64,000 nucleotides of DNA from SXOA01 sp051004015. Its GTDB lineage: Bacteria > Planctomycetota > Planctomycetia > Pirellulales > Pirellulaceae. Position 1 is the stretch's first letter, and each line of letters opens with the position of its first letter. Under the pieces are notes generated by a model, which was not told the origin of the DNA, did no database searches, and was given only the letters and a program-made list of their open reading frames with translations. The stretch is taken from NCBI GenBank assembly GCA_051004015.1, contig JBPCKT010000084.1, forward strand, positions 24,591-88,590, written 5' to 3'. This document shows positions 25,394 through 34,245 of the stretch, in pieces. The translations under genes were made by a program, and so were the position numbers.

Positions 25394-25475
25394 CCGCCCC
25401 GCCGACCAGCCACGCCAAAAACTTGGCAACCAAATTGTCAAAGAGCCTCAAAGCACTTCGGCAACATCGATCAGC
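25394..25475 (+). ncRNA. Predicted tracrRNA region with anti-repeats
   Basis: In the cas12b-cas2 gap, the plus strand at 25449-25475 reads CAAAGC-AC-TTCGGCAACATCGATCAGC. Aligned with the reverse complement of the CRISPR repeat it has 21 of 25 positions identical, plus two G-U pairs and one 2-nt bulge, and it covers both halves of the repeat. A second match lies just upstream (25394-25411, CGCCGACCAGCC exact, 16 of 18 overall). Between them is a small hairpin (GCCAA-AAAC-TTGGC, 25414-25427) and ACCAAA (25429-25434), which could pair with TTTGGT near the repeat end. Cas12b needs a tracrRNA, so this is the best candidate. Exact ends and promoter are unknown; they may lie some tens of bases outside the span given. 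Confidence 0.72.
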
Positions 25476-25602
25476 TCCGCGAGACAACGCCTCGTTGAAG
25501 AGGAAGACACTATAACGCGGAAAAAGCCTTCCCTATAGGAGGCTTGATTAAACTAAGCGGTGGCAGAGCGAAAAGCAACAAGGCAACACAAAAAGTTCGC
25601 GT

Positions 25603-28600
25603 TCATGCTTTGTCCCTGTCCATAGCGGACTTGAGTTGAGATCGCAGAATTTCAATAACCCGCCACTCCACCCCACTCCAATAGGCAGCGTGAACCTTCC
25701 AGGCTCCTGCCGATAAATCTAAAGCTGAAGCATCGCGCCACAAGTTCACATATTCCGATGTCGCCTTTTTGCGAACTTTCCCGCGTTTAGGCTTAGTTTG
25801 ACCTTCGTTGTTTTCTGGCAACTCTGGTGAACCACCTGCGATGTAGCCACTCTCGCTCCTTCCTAGAATCCAATGGCCAAGGGCAAGAGAACCGGCGCAT
25901 TTTTCCGGGGATGCGATTCGCAAGTTCTCCACATTGAGCACGGCTGGCACGTACCACCATGCTCCTGGCCAATCGGGGTCGATAATTGCTTTTAGCCCAA
26001 TGTTTGCCGCTGCATTGAGATCGGCTTGAATTCCCTTTGCGGCGGATGATGCGCTGATCGCCGATACGAACAAATCGCCACCCTTCTTATGAGTTAGCCT
26101 GATCGTTGGAGGGACATTCTTCGTAATCTCGGACGAAAGAAGGGTGGCCAATTCAGCCAGAAATCGGTCGCGGGCAGTTCCTTGTTCCTGTCGTACCTTT
26201 TCAATCGCCGTTGTAAACCGAGTTCGACGAGAACCCGCCATTCCTTCCCGTAATTCTTCCTGGAGTTTCGTCGTCAAAAAATCGCTGCATCGGAAGCCCG
26301 GAGCCCCCGTTCGCGAATCCTGAAAAGACGTGTATTCAGGTCCGACTTCCTGAAAATACAATCCGTTTAGCTCGCATCCCTCCATGAGGAACTTGCGAAC
26401 GTTTCGCGCCGCCCAGTTCATAAGCTGACGATTTTCACGTCTGGGCCGCTTATCTTCGGGTCGGTAATTCTCCAAGTCTTCTACGATGACGGCGTGGCAA
26501 GGGGCGAATCGTTCGTCCTTGATTCTCTCTTTTGGTCGCTTTGTTCCACCTTCCCAATGCAAGCGATTTTCACTTCCAATACCCAAGGCCCCTTCAACAA
26601 TTCGGCTCGCGAGCTGCTTGACCCGATTTTCTCGCAGCCGTTCGCGAGTCACGAGAATTCTGTCGCCAAACTTAAAACCTTTCTCTGCCTCGGTCTCAAG
26701 TCGTTTAGTCCCCGCACGCAGATCATGCGGTTCCGGCTGGGTATGATACGACTTGAGCAGTTTGTAGAGCTTGTCGATGTTGGCAAGGCGTGAATAAGAC
26801 AGGCCTCCCATTCGACGAACGGAACCGAGCCGGTTCTTTTTTCGCGGCAGCACCAGGCGGCGGAGTTGAGCAAGCTGAACTCTCCACTCCGCACTTCTTT
26901 GGCCCCAGCGCTCAACCCACAATTTTTGGAGGTCGGAATTGTCGCGATTCGCCAGTAGCTCCGCTACGCCGATAAGCGAAGCGCGACTGGCTTCCAGCTT
27001 CTTCTTTGATTCCGACCGTAGTGCATTCTCCGAAATGGCAACCGGCTGCGGCCCACCAAACCGCCGCACGACCCATTCATCCCATAGCTCTTTCGCCCAT
27101 ATGTTCGTGAAGTCCGTATCCCCTGCCAACTTCTGCCAAATAAGCAAAATGTCCTGGAGATATTTGACGCGGTCTTCCGTTCCGAGTGAGACCGTCTGAC
27201 CGCCGGATTTTGGCTTGTCTTTAGCTGTCAATGCATACGCAATACGTGCATGGTCACCATGCCGCGCCAATCCCAGGCGCGCGGCGTAAAGCGCCTCAGA
27301 CAGTACCTTGTCCACGCGAGGGCGAATCTGCTTAGGCCCGTCCGCCGAAAAAGTCTCGCGAGTGGCAAGTGGTGCTACCCCCAGCCAAGCACGAAGCTCG
27401 TTCACTTTGTTTAGCTCAGCTTCGGAAGCGGTGCGTGGCGAATGTTCTTCCCCCTGAAGCTTGATCAGAAATTGGCGGTCTAATCTGGCCCAGGGTGCTG
27501 GATGCGGCGATCCATCGGCGAGAAAATCCGGCCCAATTCGCCGATAAACTGTACGGCGTTTCTTTTCGCCGGGGCCGTTATGCTCAGTGTGCAAATACAG
27601 GTTGTCCGCGTTGATACCGCCCGCGACTCGGACGCGGTTGGCGATTTCTGCCGCAAAGTCTGAGGCAGCCATTGACTGCCACACCGCACATGCCGCGGCA
27701 AACCGGTGACCGAGATCGACGGAGATAATTCGCAGTCCCGGCAAACGCGCCAACCTGAGCCGCGCCCGCCCCTTTCGTCCTTCATTCGCCTCAGCATTGA
27801 GGTAGAATCCGTTGCGTCCTTCTTTATATTGCCAACCTTTGGGAAGGTTTTCCCCGGCGAAATCAAGCCACGGGCCGGCGGGGCGAAGCTTTGCCGAGAA
27901 CGAGAGAAACCATCCAATTTGTTGCCATCGGCGCCTGGTTTTCTCGTCCCAGCGATCCGGCTGATCAATCGAAAGACCGTTCTTGCACAAGTACTTCGCG
28001 AATGCGTTTAGTTTTCGGCGCGGCGCTTGAAGGCGGCCATTCCAGTCCTTTTGGTTGAAGACTTCAGCGACGAGGACAGCGCCATCGGGGGCGTTGGCCT
28101 GCGCCCGTCCCTGCCGGTCTGCCCGAGAAGTTGATGGACCTAATTGCCCAAAATCGGAAAGGTCGAGGTCCTTTCGAAGACGAGTACCCTCCCATTTGAT
28201 GGTTACGTCGGAGATTTCTTGTCCTGTCCAAAGGCCAAGGGTTACATCATTCAGCGCAGGAGAGCGTTCCATTTCTGCCCTAATGCGTTGGCGGGCTACG
28301 TCAGTCTTGGCAGATGCCAGCCTCTCTTGGTTTTTCAATTGAGTTTGGAACGCTTTGAGTGCTGAATACTCGATGTTCCAGCGCGAGTTGCCAAAGTCAG
28401 CGTAAACAGGGTGTTCGAGCGGATCCGGGTGTCGATATGCAGGGACTTTGAATCGCTGTTGGTTAGCCGCCGCTTCTCGTGCTGCAACGTAGGCTTTGAG
28501 AATCCCAGCATCCGGGCCTTCTGCGCTCTGCCAAACGCAACTTGCGTCGTCATCGGCCAGGCAAGCGTGCGGATCGTCGTCATCCTCGTCTCCAAATCCA

Positions 28601-29994
28601 GCGAAGAGTTGAATATCGCCGAACTTCTTGTCCTCTGGCCATTCTGCTTGCACATCGCGAGCGGCCAATATGCGGTCTTTGCGTGTTTTGCATTCGTCTT
28701 TCGTCCACCGTACAACCACTTCATCCCAACCGTCCGTCGCCCTTCTGCGAATAATATAGTCGACAATTGCGCCGGTCTCCTCAGAACGTTCGTCGCAAAA
28801 ACGATCCAGCCACTCCACAGTATTGGCTGGTACGTGAACTATCTTCGTCGCTTCGGCGGCAAATTGCTGCCGCGAGACTTCCGCGCGCTTGATCCACGTA
28901 TGTGCAGCGGATACTCGCCGTAACGCGTGATCAAGCATCACGGCATATTCCCAGATATGATCCTTGCTCGTTCGGAAGTCCATCCCGATCTTTTCTTTGG
29001 ACTCGATGTCCTTGCGAAATGCGGGCATCCAAGCCGGTGCCGCGATTGCCGCTGCTTTCTTGCGTCCTTGAGCCACCGCCTCCTCTCGAAATTTGGTGCT
29101 TACTACATTCCAGAGATCAGCCGTTACGAGAGGCGCGTCCATCAACCGCTGAAGCGCCATCGCACCCTTTGAGGGCCGACCTTTCCAGCCGACTGCCTGC
29201 TTCACTGCTTTGAGCGCCTCTTCCGCAGTTGTCTCCGTATCCACCGTGCAATCGATGTCGGCGGCGAGCGACAGGGTTGCTGCCCCGCCCGATTTTCCGA
29301 GTAGGGTCGCGGCCTCAATGGAGGCCATGCGTTCAAGGATATTGGCGATTCCGGCCGCATCGCTTTTCTTTCCAGAGCCCCAGTTCGTGCTCAGCCAGTT
29401 CCCCGCCTTAATTACAAAATCCTTCGCCTCAGCTTTTTTCGCGGCCTCTTCATCAGGCAAAGAAAAATAGGTTTCTTCGCCGCCGAGCAGCCCGAACAAC
29501 GTCGCGGTTGCCCATCCGACCGTGAGTCCTGCGCATTTTTTGTTGAGAGTTTCAAACGCCTTGTGCCGATTTACCCACCCAGCATCCGAGCGGATGCGCG
29601 CGGTGAGCGCTGGCTGACAAGCAGCAATCCATTCCTCTTGCTGCTCATCAGGAACCCCCTTAGCCGCGAGGACTTCTCGAAACACTCGTACGACCGCTTC
29701 CGCACGTTCATCGCTGGATGCATCACCTCCCACAATCGGTAAACCTGCCGGAACAGCTTTGAAGGGAGATTCAACGGACAACCACGATAATGCCAAGAGC
29801 ACGCGCCGTTCGGGATGGTCTTTTGCCAGCGATGCGGGCAGGCCGCCTCGAAGCGAAAGTAGCCATTCTCCCCAGGCGTGAACTCCGCGATTGACGGCTA
29901 GGTGAGTTCGCGCCACGATTTCGCGCCAGTCACCTCGAGTTGAGCTCGCGAGCCGGAGCGTATATGCCCGCGTCGTCGTCATGGCCTTTGGCAT
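25603..29994 (-). CDS. cas12b: CRISPR effector nuclease Cas12b (C2c1), unusually long
   Basis: A 1463-residue type V-B effector with a RuvC-like nuclease split in three. RuvC-I has GLRIISVDLGHRFAAA (Asp about 760), RuvC-II has CHAVIVEDLENYRPE (Glu about 1172) followed by DSRTGAPGFRC, and RuvC-III has GIQADLNAAANIGL (Asp about 1325). The LMNWAARNVRKFL and RTGAPG motifs are hallmarks of C2c1 as in Alicyclobacillus. Known Cas12b proteins are about 1100-1300 residues. Here the N-terminal recognition lobe and the RuvC-I to II interval are each longer, by roughly 190 and 130 residues relative to the Alicyclobacillus catalytic positions as I recall them. No zinc finger is seen. ATG 29994 has GGAG about 8 bases upstream. 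The gene looks AT-richer than host genes. Confidence 0.95.
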   Translation of the reverse strand: MPKAMTTTRAYTLRLASSTRGDWREIVARTHLAVNRGVHAWGEWLLSLRGGLPASLAKDHPERRVLLALSWLSVESPFKAVPAGLPIVGGDASSDERAEAVVRVFREVLAAKGVPDEQQEEWIAACQPALTARIRSDAGWVNRHKAFETLNKKCAGLTVGWATATLFGLLGGEETYFSLPDEEAAKKAEAKDFVIKAGNWLSTNWGSGKKSDAAGIANILERMASIEAATLLGKSGGAATLSLAADIDCTVDTETTAEEALKAVKQAVGWKGRPSKGAMALQRLMDAPLVTADLWNVVSTKFREEAVAQGRKKAAAIAAPAWMPAFRKDIESKEKIGMDFRTSKDHIWEYAVMLDHALRRVSAAHTWIKRAEVSRQQFAAEATKIVHVPANTVEWLDRFCDERSEETGAIVDYIIRRRATDGWDEVVVRWTKDECKTRKDRILAARDVQAEWPEDKKFGDIQLFAGFGDEDDDDPHACLADDDASCVWQSAEGPDAGILKAYVAAREAAANQQRFKVPAYRHPDPLEHPVYADFGNSRWNIEYSALKAFQTQLKNQERLASAKTDVARQRIRAEMERSPALNDVTLGLWTGQEISDVTIKWEGTRLRKDLDLSDFGQLGPSTSRADRQGRAQANAPDGAVLVAEVFNQKDWNGRLQAPRRKLNAFAKYLCKNGLSIDQPDRWDEKTRRRWQQIGWFLSFSAKLRPAGPWLDFAGENLPKGWQYKEGRNGFYLNAEANEGRKGRARLRLARLPGLRIISVDLGHRFAAACAVWQSMAASDFAAEIANRVRVAGGINADNLYLHTEHNGPGEKKRRTVYRRIGPDFLADGSPHPAPWARLDRQFLIKLQGEEHSPRTASEAELNKVNELRAWLGVAPLATRETFSADGPKQIRPRVDKVLSEALYAARLGLARHGDHARIAYALTAKDKPKSGGQTVSLGTEDRVKYLQDILLIWQKLAGDTDFTNIWAKELWDEWVVRRFGGPQPVAISENALRSESKKKLEASRASLIGVAELLANRDNSDLQKLWVERWGQRSAEWRVQLAQLRRLVLPRKKNRLGSVRRMGGLSYSRLANIDKLYKLLKSYHTQPEPHDLRAGTKRLETEAEKGFKFGDRILVTRERLRENRVKQLASRIVEGALGIGSENRLHWEGGTKRPKERIKDERFAPCHAVIVEDLENYRPEDKRPRRENRQLMNWAARNVRKFLMEGCELNGLYFQEVGPEYTSFQDSRTGAPGFRCSDFLTTKLQEELREGMAGSRRTRFTTAIEKVRQEQGTARDRFLAELATLLSSEITKNVPPTIRLTHKKGGDLFVSAISASSAAKGIQADLNAAANIGLKAIIDPDWPGAWWYVPAVLNVENLRIASPEKCAGSLALGHWILGRSESGYIAGGSPELPENNEGQTKPKRGKVRKKATSEYVNLWRDASALDLSAGAWKVHAAYWSGVEWRVIEILRSQLKSAMDRDKA

Positions 29995-30331
29995 TTACAA
30001 TCTCCGAAGTTGAATTGCAGAAACAAAGAACGGAGGTGGTGCAGGTTTGGGCCCTGACCATCGGGCTTTGGACGCTCACGTGGCTGAATTACGTCTTCGC
30101 AACCACGCCGAATGGATTTCAGCTTCTTGCTTCTCCCCTCCTCCGTGTTTCCCGGCCTGCAAACCTGTGCCGGTTGTTGTACCCGTCTTGCAGGAGAAGT
30201 GCAATGGCAGCTAAACTATTCCAAGGCCCAATTGGGGCCATCTAGTGCTCGGTTTGCGTCGAAAGCTTCAGCGCTGAGAATCCGAGCGGTTGCGAACAGC
30301 AGTCGACGCGAATAGTTTTAGCGCTGCGTAT
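29995..30331. other. Gap between cas4-cas1 and cas12b
   Basis: No protein gene is seen in 337 bp. It carries the cas12b ribosome-binding site (GGAG near 30003). On the plus strand, CTTCGCAACCACGCCGAATGG (30095-30115) is a partial anti-repeat with gaps. TGACCA (30055-30060), in the loop of a GCCC...GGGC hairpin, could pair with TGGTCA of the repeat. The spacing of these two motifs recalls Alicyclobacillus tracrRNA, so it is kept as a weaker alternative tracrRNA site. Confidence 0.4.
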
Positions 30332-32068
30332 TTACCTCGTCGTCAAAAAACTCAACCCCGGCAGCTCTCCCAGCAGCCAGGCGGAGATGAGGCGGCTGTG
30401 GAGGATGAGCATCCGGCGGTAGGAGAGTTTGTAGTTGTAAACCGGATGGGTCACTTCGTCCGAGAGCCGTCGGCCGTAGGTGGTGAAGAAGGCTTTGCGG
30501 CCGGGGTCGGTGAACATGCAGCCGGCGGCGGTCCGGAGGAAGTGGCCGGGCTTCAGTTCTCCCCGGTTGAACGCGGAAATGACGATGCTGTCCGCCAGCA
30601 GCGGGCGGAACGGCTCCAGCAGGTCGAGCGCCAGGGCCGGGCGGCCGGGACGCGAGACGTGGAACGCCCCAATCGACGGCTCCAGCCGGGCGGTGCGGAG
30701 GGCGGCGACGCATTCATGGGTCAGCATGCTGTAGGCGAACGAGAGGGCGGCGTTGATCGGGTCGGGGGGCGGGCGGCGCTGCCGGCCGTGGGCGTCGAAT
30801 TCCCCCGCCAGGTCGCTCTTGAGCATCTTGGAAAAATGCTCGAAGTAGATCGCGGCTGCCTGCCCTTCGTGGCCGCGGAGGGAATCGATGGAGGGGGCGG
30901 AATGGGCCGAGGCAAGCTGGACGGCCAGGTCGTCGGCGGCCCGCTGGGGGAGGCCGTCGCTGTTCCGCATCAGCAGGGTCCGCTGGTTTTGAATCTTGGC
31001 GACGATGAGCGCCCGCGCTAACTCCAGGCAGGCGACTGGGTCGTCGAACCGGCGGACCTGCGCCCGGCGGACTTGAGCGCTGACGGAGTCGAGCGGATCG
31101 ATCATCGCCAGCAGGCGGCCGGCGGCGGAGAGATAGGCAATGGGAATCCCCCGGTCGGCCAGAGTCTGCACCGCCTGCGTGGAAATTTGCACGCTCCCCA
31201 GGAGCGACAAGCTTTCCACGTTGGCGAGCGGGACCTCGGTCAGCTTCTTGCCTTCTTTGTCGGTCACTTTCATGCTCGCTCCGCTGACGCCGACTTTGCA
31301 GCCGTCCTGCTGGGCGACGAGGTGGATGCCGTCGTCGCGCGGGGGCCAGAGCTTGCGGGGGGAGGGGACACTGGCAGGAGGACCGCCAGTGGCACCCGGC
31401 GACAAGCTGGCAGCGTGTCCCACGTCCCGTTCGAAGTTGACTTCGTCAGGGAGGCAGATCGGCTGGAGGGAGCAGCGGGGGCAGCGGGCATCGTTGACGA
31501 GCGGCAGCGGGCGGGGGCCGGCGGCAGTTTCGCGGGCGGCGGCGAGGGTGGACAGGGCCTCCTGGCGAAGAGCGTCGTCGAAGGGGATGGTGACGCGGCG
31601 CTTCTCCGCAGCGTAATACAGGACGCACTCCTTCACTTGATAGCCGGCCTCTTCCAGGAGGAGGCTTTGCAGGGCGACCTGAATCCGGTCGGTGGGCCAC
31701 GGTTCGACGGCAGCGAGCGTTCCTTGGCCGTTCTCGTCGTCGCGGAAGGAGAGATGCCGCGGACGCCCTTTGCGGTATTCGATGGGGACGGCGACTTTGC
31801 CCTCGATTTCCGCCAGGTCGAGCGTGGCGGTTAGGCCGAGGAAAGTGCTGGTGAGCGTGAGGCTGCGAACCGGCTGCGGTCGGTCACCGTTTTCTTTCGC
31901 CTCGGAGGTCCGCTCGTTGCTCGGTGCATCGACTCGGCGATGGACCCGCTGGCCACTTTCGGTGTCGTCGCTGGGAACGTGAATCCCCTCGACCTCCATC
32001 AAGTAGAAGAGCCGGGGACAATAAGCGTATTCCGCCACGTTGCGGGCAGGCCAAAGCGATTCGTCCAC
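30332..32068 (-). CDS. cas4-cas1: Cas4-Cas1 fusion protein for spacer acquisition
   Basis: A 578-residue fusion. The N-terminal Cas4 nuclease part (about 1-210) has Cys17 in AYCPRLFYL, Asp84, the VPIEYRKG motif (Glu97/Lys100) and the C-terminal cluster CPRCSLQPIC (Cys196, 199, 205), which with Cys17 would hold an Fe-S cluster. The Cas1 part (about 245-578) has Glu401 in RGHEGQAAAIYF, His470 in GAFHVSRPGRP and Asp482/Glu485 in LDLLEPFRPL. Fused Cas4-Cas1 is a known mark of type V-B. Cas4 trims and selects PAM-bearing prespacers, and Cas1 with Cas2 integrates them. Start is GTG 32068 with AGAGG about 9 bases upstream. All key residues are present, so adaptation may be active. Confidence 0.96.
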   Translation of the reverse strand: MDESLWPARNVAEYAYCPRLFYLMEVEGIHVPSDDTESGQRVHRRVDAPSNERTSEAKENGDRPQPVRSLTLTSTFLGLTATLDLAEIEGKVAVPIEYRKGRPRHLSFRDDENGQGTLAAVEPWPTDRIQVALQSLLLEEAGYQVKECVLYYAAEKRRVTIPFDDALRQEALSTLAAARETAAGPRPLPLVNDARCPRCSLQPICLPDEVNFERDVGHAASLSPGATGGPPASVPSPRKLWPPRDDGIHLVAQQDGCKVGVSGASMKVTDKEGKKLTEVPLANVESLSLLGSVQISTQAVQTLADRGIPIAYLSAAGRLLAMIDPLDSVSAQVRRAQVRRFDDPVACLELARALIVAKIQNQRTLLMRNSDGLPQRAADDLAVQLASAHSAPSIDSLRGHEGQAAAIYFEHFSKMLKSDLAGEFDAHGRQRRPPPDPINAALSFAYSMLTHECVAALRTARLEPSIGAFHVSRPGRPALALDLLEPFRPLLADSIVISAFNRGELKPGHFLRTAAGCMFTDPGRKAFFTTYGRRLSDEVTHPVYNYKLSYRRMLILHSRLISAWLLGELPGLSFLTTR

Positions 32069-32645
32069 GGTCGCAGCCTCTTAAAGAATGGGCGCGGCTG
32101 AACTCCTTAATTCGCGAAAAAGGTCTTCCATTCTGGCACAATAGTTGAATCGAAGACCAAAGTCCAATCGCTGCAACCATCAAAATTCTGGACGGTCGTC
32201 AGCCGTATTCCGAGTTGCGAATCGGCAACCACTCAGCGGAAGGGACGTGAGGGATTCCGCAAGGCAGGCCGACCTTCATACACCACTGGCCTACCCACGC
32301 GAGCACGGCGCGCGTCGGCGTCATCTTTGGCCGCTCAGCCGGTAGTGGCTTTGGGGGCTTTTCCAGAGGCTACGGTGGGCATAGGGTGGGGCGAACCGCC
32401 AGCGGACGAATGCGGTAATTCGTTGGACGTGTTCACTTGTCGTGTGTTCCACGGAGGGGCGAGCGCCACGCCGGGGTGAACACCAATGAGGCGAACGCCT
32501 AGGGGTGGATCATCTGATGGTGAACAGTTTTGGGAGTTATGATCTGAGGGGTTTTAACCGTGAGGGTGAGCACCGGCGAGGGTGAGCACCGGCGAGGGTG
32601 GACACATAGGGGGTGGACAGCAAGACATTCTTGCTTGGTGTCAAT
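32069..32645. other. Intergenic stretch with iteron-like repeats
   Basis: No convincing gene is present in 577 bp. It must contain the cas operon promoter (minus strand). It also carries several GGGTGNNCACC-type boxes: GGGGTGAACACC (32473), GGTGAACAG (32519), then a tandem run at 32562-32625. Their density is unlike the neighbouring sequence. Confidence 0.6.
32562..32625. repeat. Iteron-like tandem repeat, four ~16-bp units
   Basis: Units read GAGGGTGAGCACCGGC (twice, identical), GAGGGTGGACACATAG and GGGGGTGGACAGCAAG. Related single boxes lie upstream at 32473 and 32519. Such directly repeated short units are typical of replication-initiator or repressor binding sites. The element encodes a DnaB/RepA-like ATPase, so this may be its origin of replication or an operator for the cas operon. 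Function is inferred only. Confidence 0.75.
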
Positions 32646-33146
32646 TTAATGAGGGAGCGGACCTGGATTCCCTCGCTCAACAGCCGCCTTGATGTCGGCA
32701 ATCAATTGCTCCTTGGACAAGAAGGGCACACTTCCTTTCAACTCGCCAGAGAGCTCGGTTTGCTGCTTGGTGGGGGCGTCGTCGCCGAACAGCTTGCGCA
32801 AGTCAGACTCGCATTTCCTAGCCAAATCTAGCGCCCCGAGATTGGACGTTGACCGGTAATTTGCCCAAGCCTCTTCGAGGATCGCCACCAGCCCGGCATA
32901 TCGTTCAGCGTGCCGTTCCTCTTGGGAGTGCTGGATTGACTCGCGGAACCGCTGCCTGCCCTCTGTCAGGTAGTTGTGGACAGCCGTCTTGGAAACGCCG
33001 AGCTTTTCACCGATCTGGCGGATCGTAAACTTTTGGACGTATAGCTTATGGGCTTCGACGGCACGCTCGGCGGCAGCCTCGGATTGCGGGTTGGCCCGGC
33101 TCTTGCGGCTCGCCGGCTTCTTTGTGGCACAGTTTGTTTTTGTCAT
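32646..33146 (-). CDS. HTH protein resembling phage terminase small subunit
   Basis: A 166-residue basic protein starting MTKTNCATKKPASRKSR. A lysine/arginine-rich N-terminus is followed by a helix-turn-helix (YVQKFTIRQIGEKLGVSKTAVHNYLTEG, about residues 40-67) and a helical region. The pattern resembles DNA-binding small terminase subunits and related phage HTH proteins. No large terminase gene is found in the element, so it could instead redirect a helper phage's packaging, as in satellites, or be a plain regulator, for example of the adjacent iteron-like repeat. The family call is moderate. Confidence 0.55.
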   Translation of the reverse strand: MTKTNCATKKPASRKSRANPQSEAAAERAVEAHKLYVQKFTIRQIGEKLGVSKTAVHNYLTEGRQRFRESIQHSQEERHAERYAGLVAILEEAWANYRSTSNLGALDLARKCESDLRKLFGDDAPTKQQTELSGELKGSVPFLSKEQLIADIKAAVERGNPGPLPH

Positions 33147-33243
33147 TTGGTCGAACAACTCAAGGGAAGAGGATTACGAGCTCGGTTTGTCCCAACACTC
33201 TCAGGCTGAAATGAAAATACTGCTGCCAAGGCCCCAGGAGGCC

Positions 33244-33711
33244 CTAGAATCGATTCAGAGGGCCTAAGTGATGCCAGGAAGCCGTCTTGGGCTGCGGAGG
33301 CTTAGGAAGGGAATCCTGTACGCTTGTGGCGTATGTCTGCCTGTATAGGTAGGCAGGGTTCCAGTCGCTGCCGTCGCCGCTGGGGAGGTTGAGCTTCTCA
33401 ATACACTGGTCCCGCTTGCTCGATGCCGCTGCCGACTGTTCACTCAGGCGGGCAATGTCCAGCGGCCCCAGGTCCTTGAAGTGGTCCCGCAACTGCCGCA
33501 AGCACAGCAGCGAGTGCGTTTCCCACCGCACCGCCGAGTTGAGGAAGCTGGCGTCCGTGATACTCACCTCAGAACGGGCCGCGATGACGGCCGCTTCCAG
33601 CCCCTTCCGGAGCTGCGATACACAGGCGGTGATCGAGCGGAAGCCGGGAGGCAGGCGGCCGGCAACCAGGCCGTGGCGAGCGGCGTTTTGGTTCTTTTGG
33701 GTTCCGGGCAT
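33244..33711 (-). CDS. Hypothetical phage-type protein
   Basis: A 155-residue protein from MPGTQKNQNAARHGLVAGRLPPG, a basic N-terminal style common in small phage/prophage proteins of this kind. The middle is helical (ACVSQLRKGLEAAVIAAR, LNSAVRWETHSLLCLRQLRDHFKDL). No recognised domain. The same frame extends to a TTG at 33849 overlapping the previous gene's stop, but that extension is proline-rich and weakly protein-like. Lies in the minus-strand element operon between the MNKE protein and the HTH protein. Confidence 0.5.
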   Translation of the reverse strand: MPGTQKNQNAARHGLVAGRLPPGFRSITACVSQLRKGLEAAVIAARSEVSITDASFLNSAVRWETHSLLCLRQLRDHFKDLGPLDIARLSEQSAAASSKRDQCIEKLNLPSGDGSDWNPAYLYRQTYATSVQDSLPKPPQPKTASWHHLGPLNRF

Positions 33712-33845
33712 TTTGTACAGAGTCAAGGGGTTCGGTGTCAGGGTATCTGGGTTCGCCGATGCACTTCTTCCGGGTGGTTTTGGTTGCCAAAAATCAACAA
33801 GTCTGGCAACAGGCGGTGAGGCTGATAGCCGCAAGTCCTTGCCGG

Positions 33846-34115
33846 TCAATTGGTTGCGGTGGCCAAAGAAACGGAGTCCGAGTCCGTCACGCTTGCGCTT
33901 TTGGCCGTCGCGGCGGGGCGCGGCCTGTCCGTCGTCCTTCCGCCGGCCGGTGGTTCGCGCTCGGGTGTCGATACAGCGGGTTTAATCGCCGTGCATCGCA
34001 GCCGCCAACTTCGCACCATCGCCTTGAGCAATCGCCGCAGCCGCCGGATGCCGCCGGGGTCGCTGTCGTCGGGTAAGGGCGTGACGGTCAAGATGTAGCT
34101 GGCTTCTTTATTCAT
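33846..34115 (-). CDS. Small hypothetical element protein
   Basis: An 89-residue protein from MNKEASYILTVTPLPDDSDPGG. The first half (ILTVTPLPDDSDPGGIRRLRRLLKAMVRSWRLR) has a short strand and a strongly basic helix; the second half is disordered and Thr/Ala-rich. No named family is recognised. It sits between the replicative ATPase and the next small gene, in the same direction. An upstream in-frame extension to 34232 has little protein character, so the ATG at 34115 is preferred. Confidence 0.5.
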   Translation of the reverse strand: MNKEASYILTVTPLPDDSDPGGIRRLRRLLKAMVRSWRLRCTAIKPAVSTPEREPPAGGRTTDRPRPAATAKSASVTDSDSVSLATATN

Positions 34116-34245
34116 TGGCACCACCCGGCATCGTGCCGACTGGTCTAAAATTTCTGGGCCACCGAGCACCCGGCAGGCGGCACCTATAAATAGGTGCCTA
34201 TGCCGACTGCTCCCGGTGAGGACTCGGCACACCTATGCCGGCTGC

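Noticed and set aside
25015..25413. Longer Cas2 starting at GTG 25413
   Set aside because: The extension is Gly/Arg/Pro-rich, overlaps an anti-repeat, and the ATG at 25305 has a good ribosome-binding site and the normal Cas2 N-terminus.
25603..29994. Effector as Cas12a or another type V subtype
   Set aside because: The RTGAPG motif, the RuvC-II context and the fused Cas4-Cas1 all point to Cas12b; Cas12a normally lacks the Cas4-Cas1 fusion and a tracrRNA.
30095..30115. Alternative tracrRNA anti-repeat between cas4-cas1 and cas12b
   Set aside because: The match to the repeat needs gaps and is weaker than 25449-25475, although a TGACCA motif 34 bases upstream is suggestive; kept only as second choice.
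32145..32345. Short plus-strand frame in the gap upstream of cas4-cas1
   Set aside because: No ribosome-binding site and no protein-like composition.
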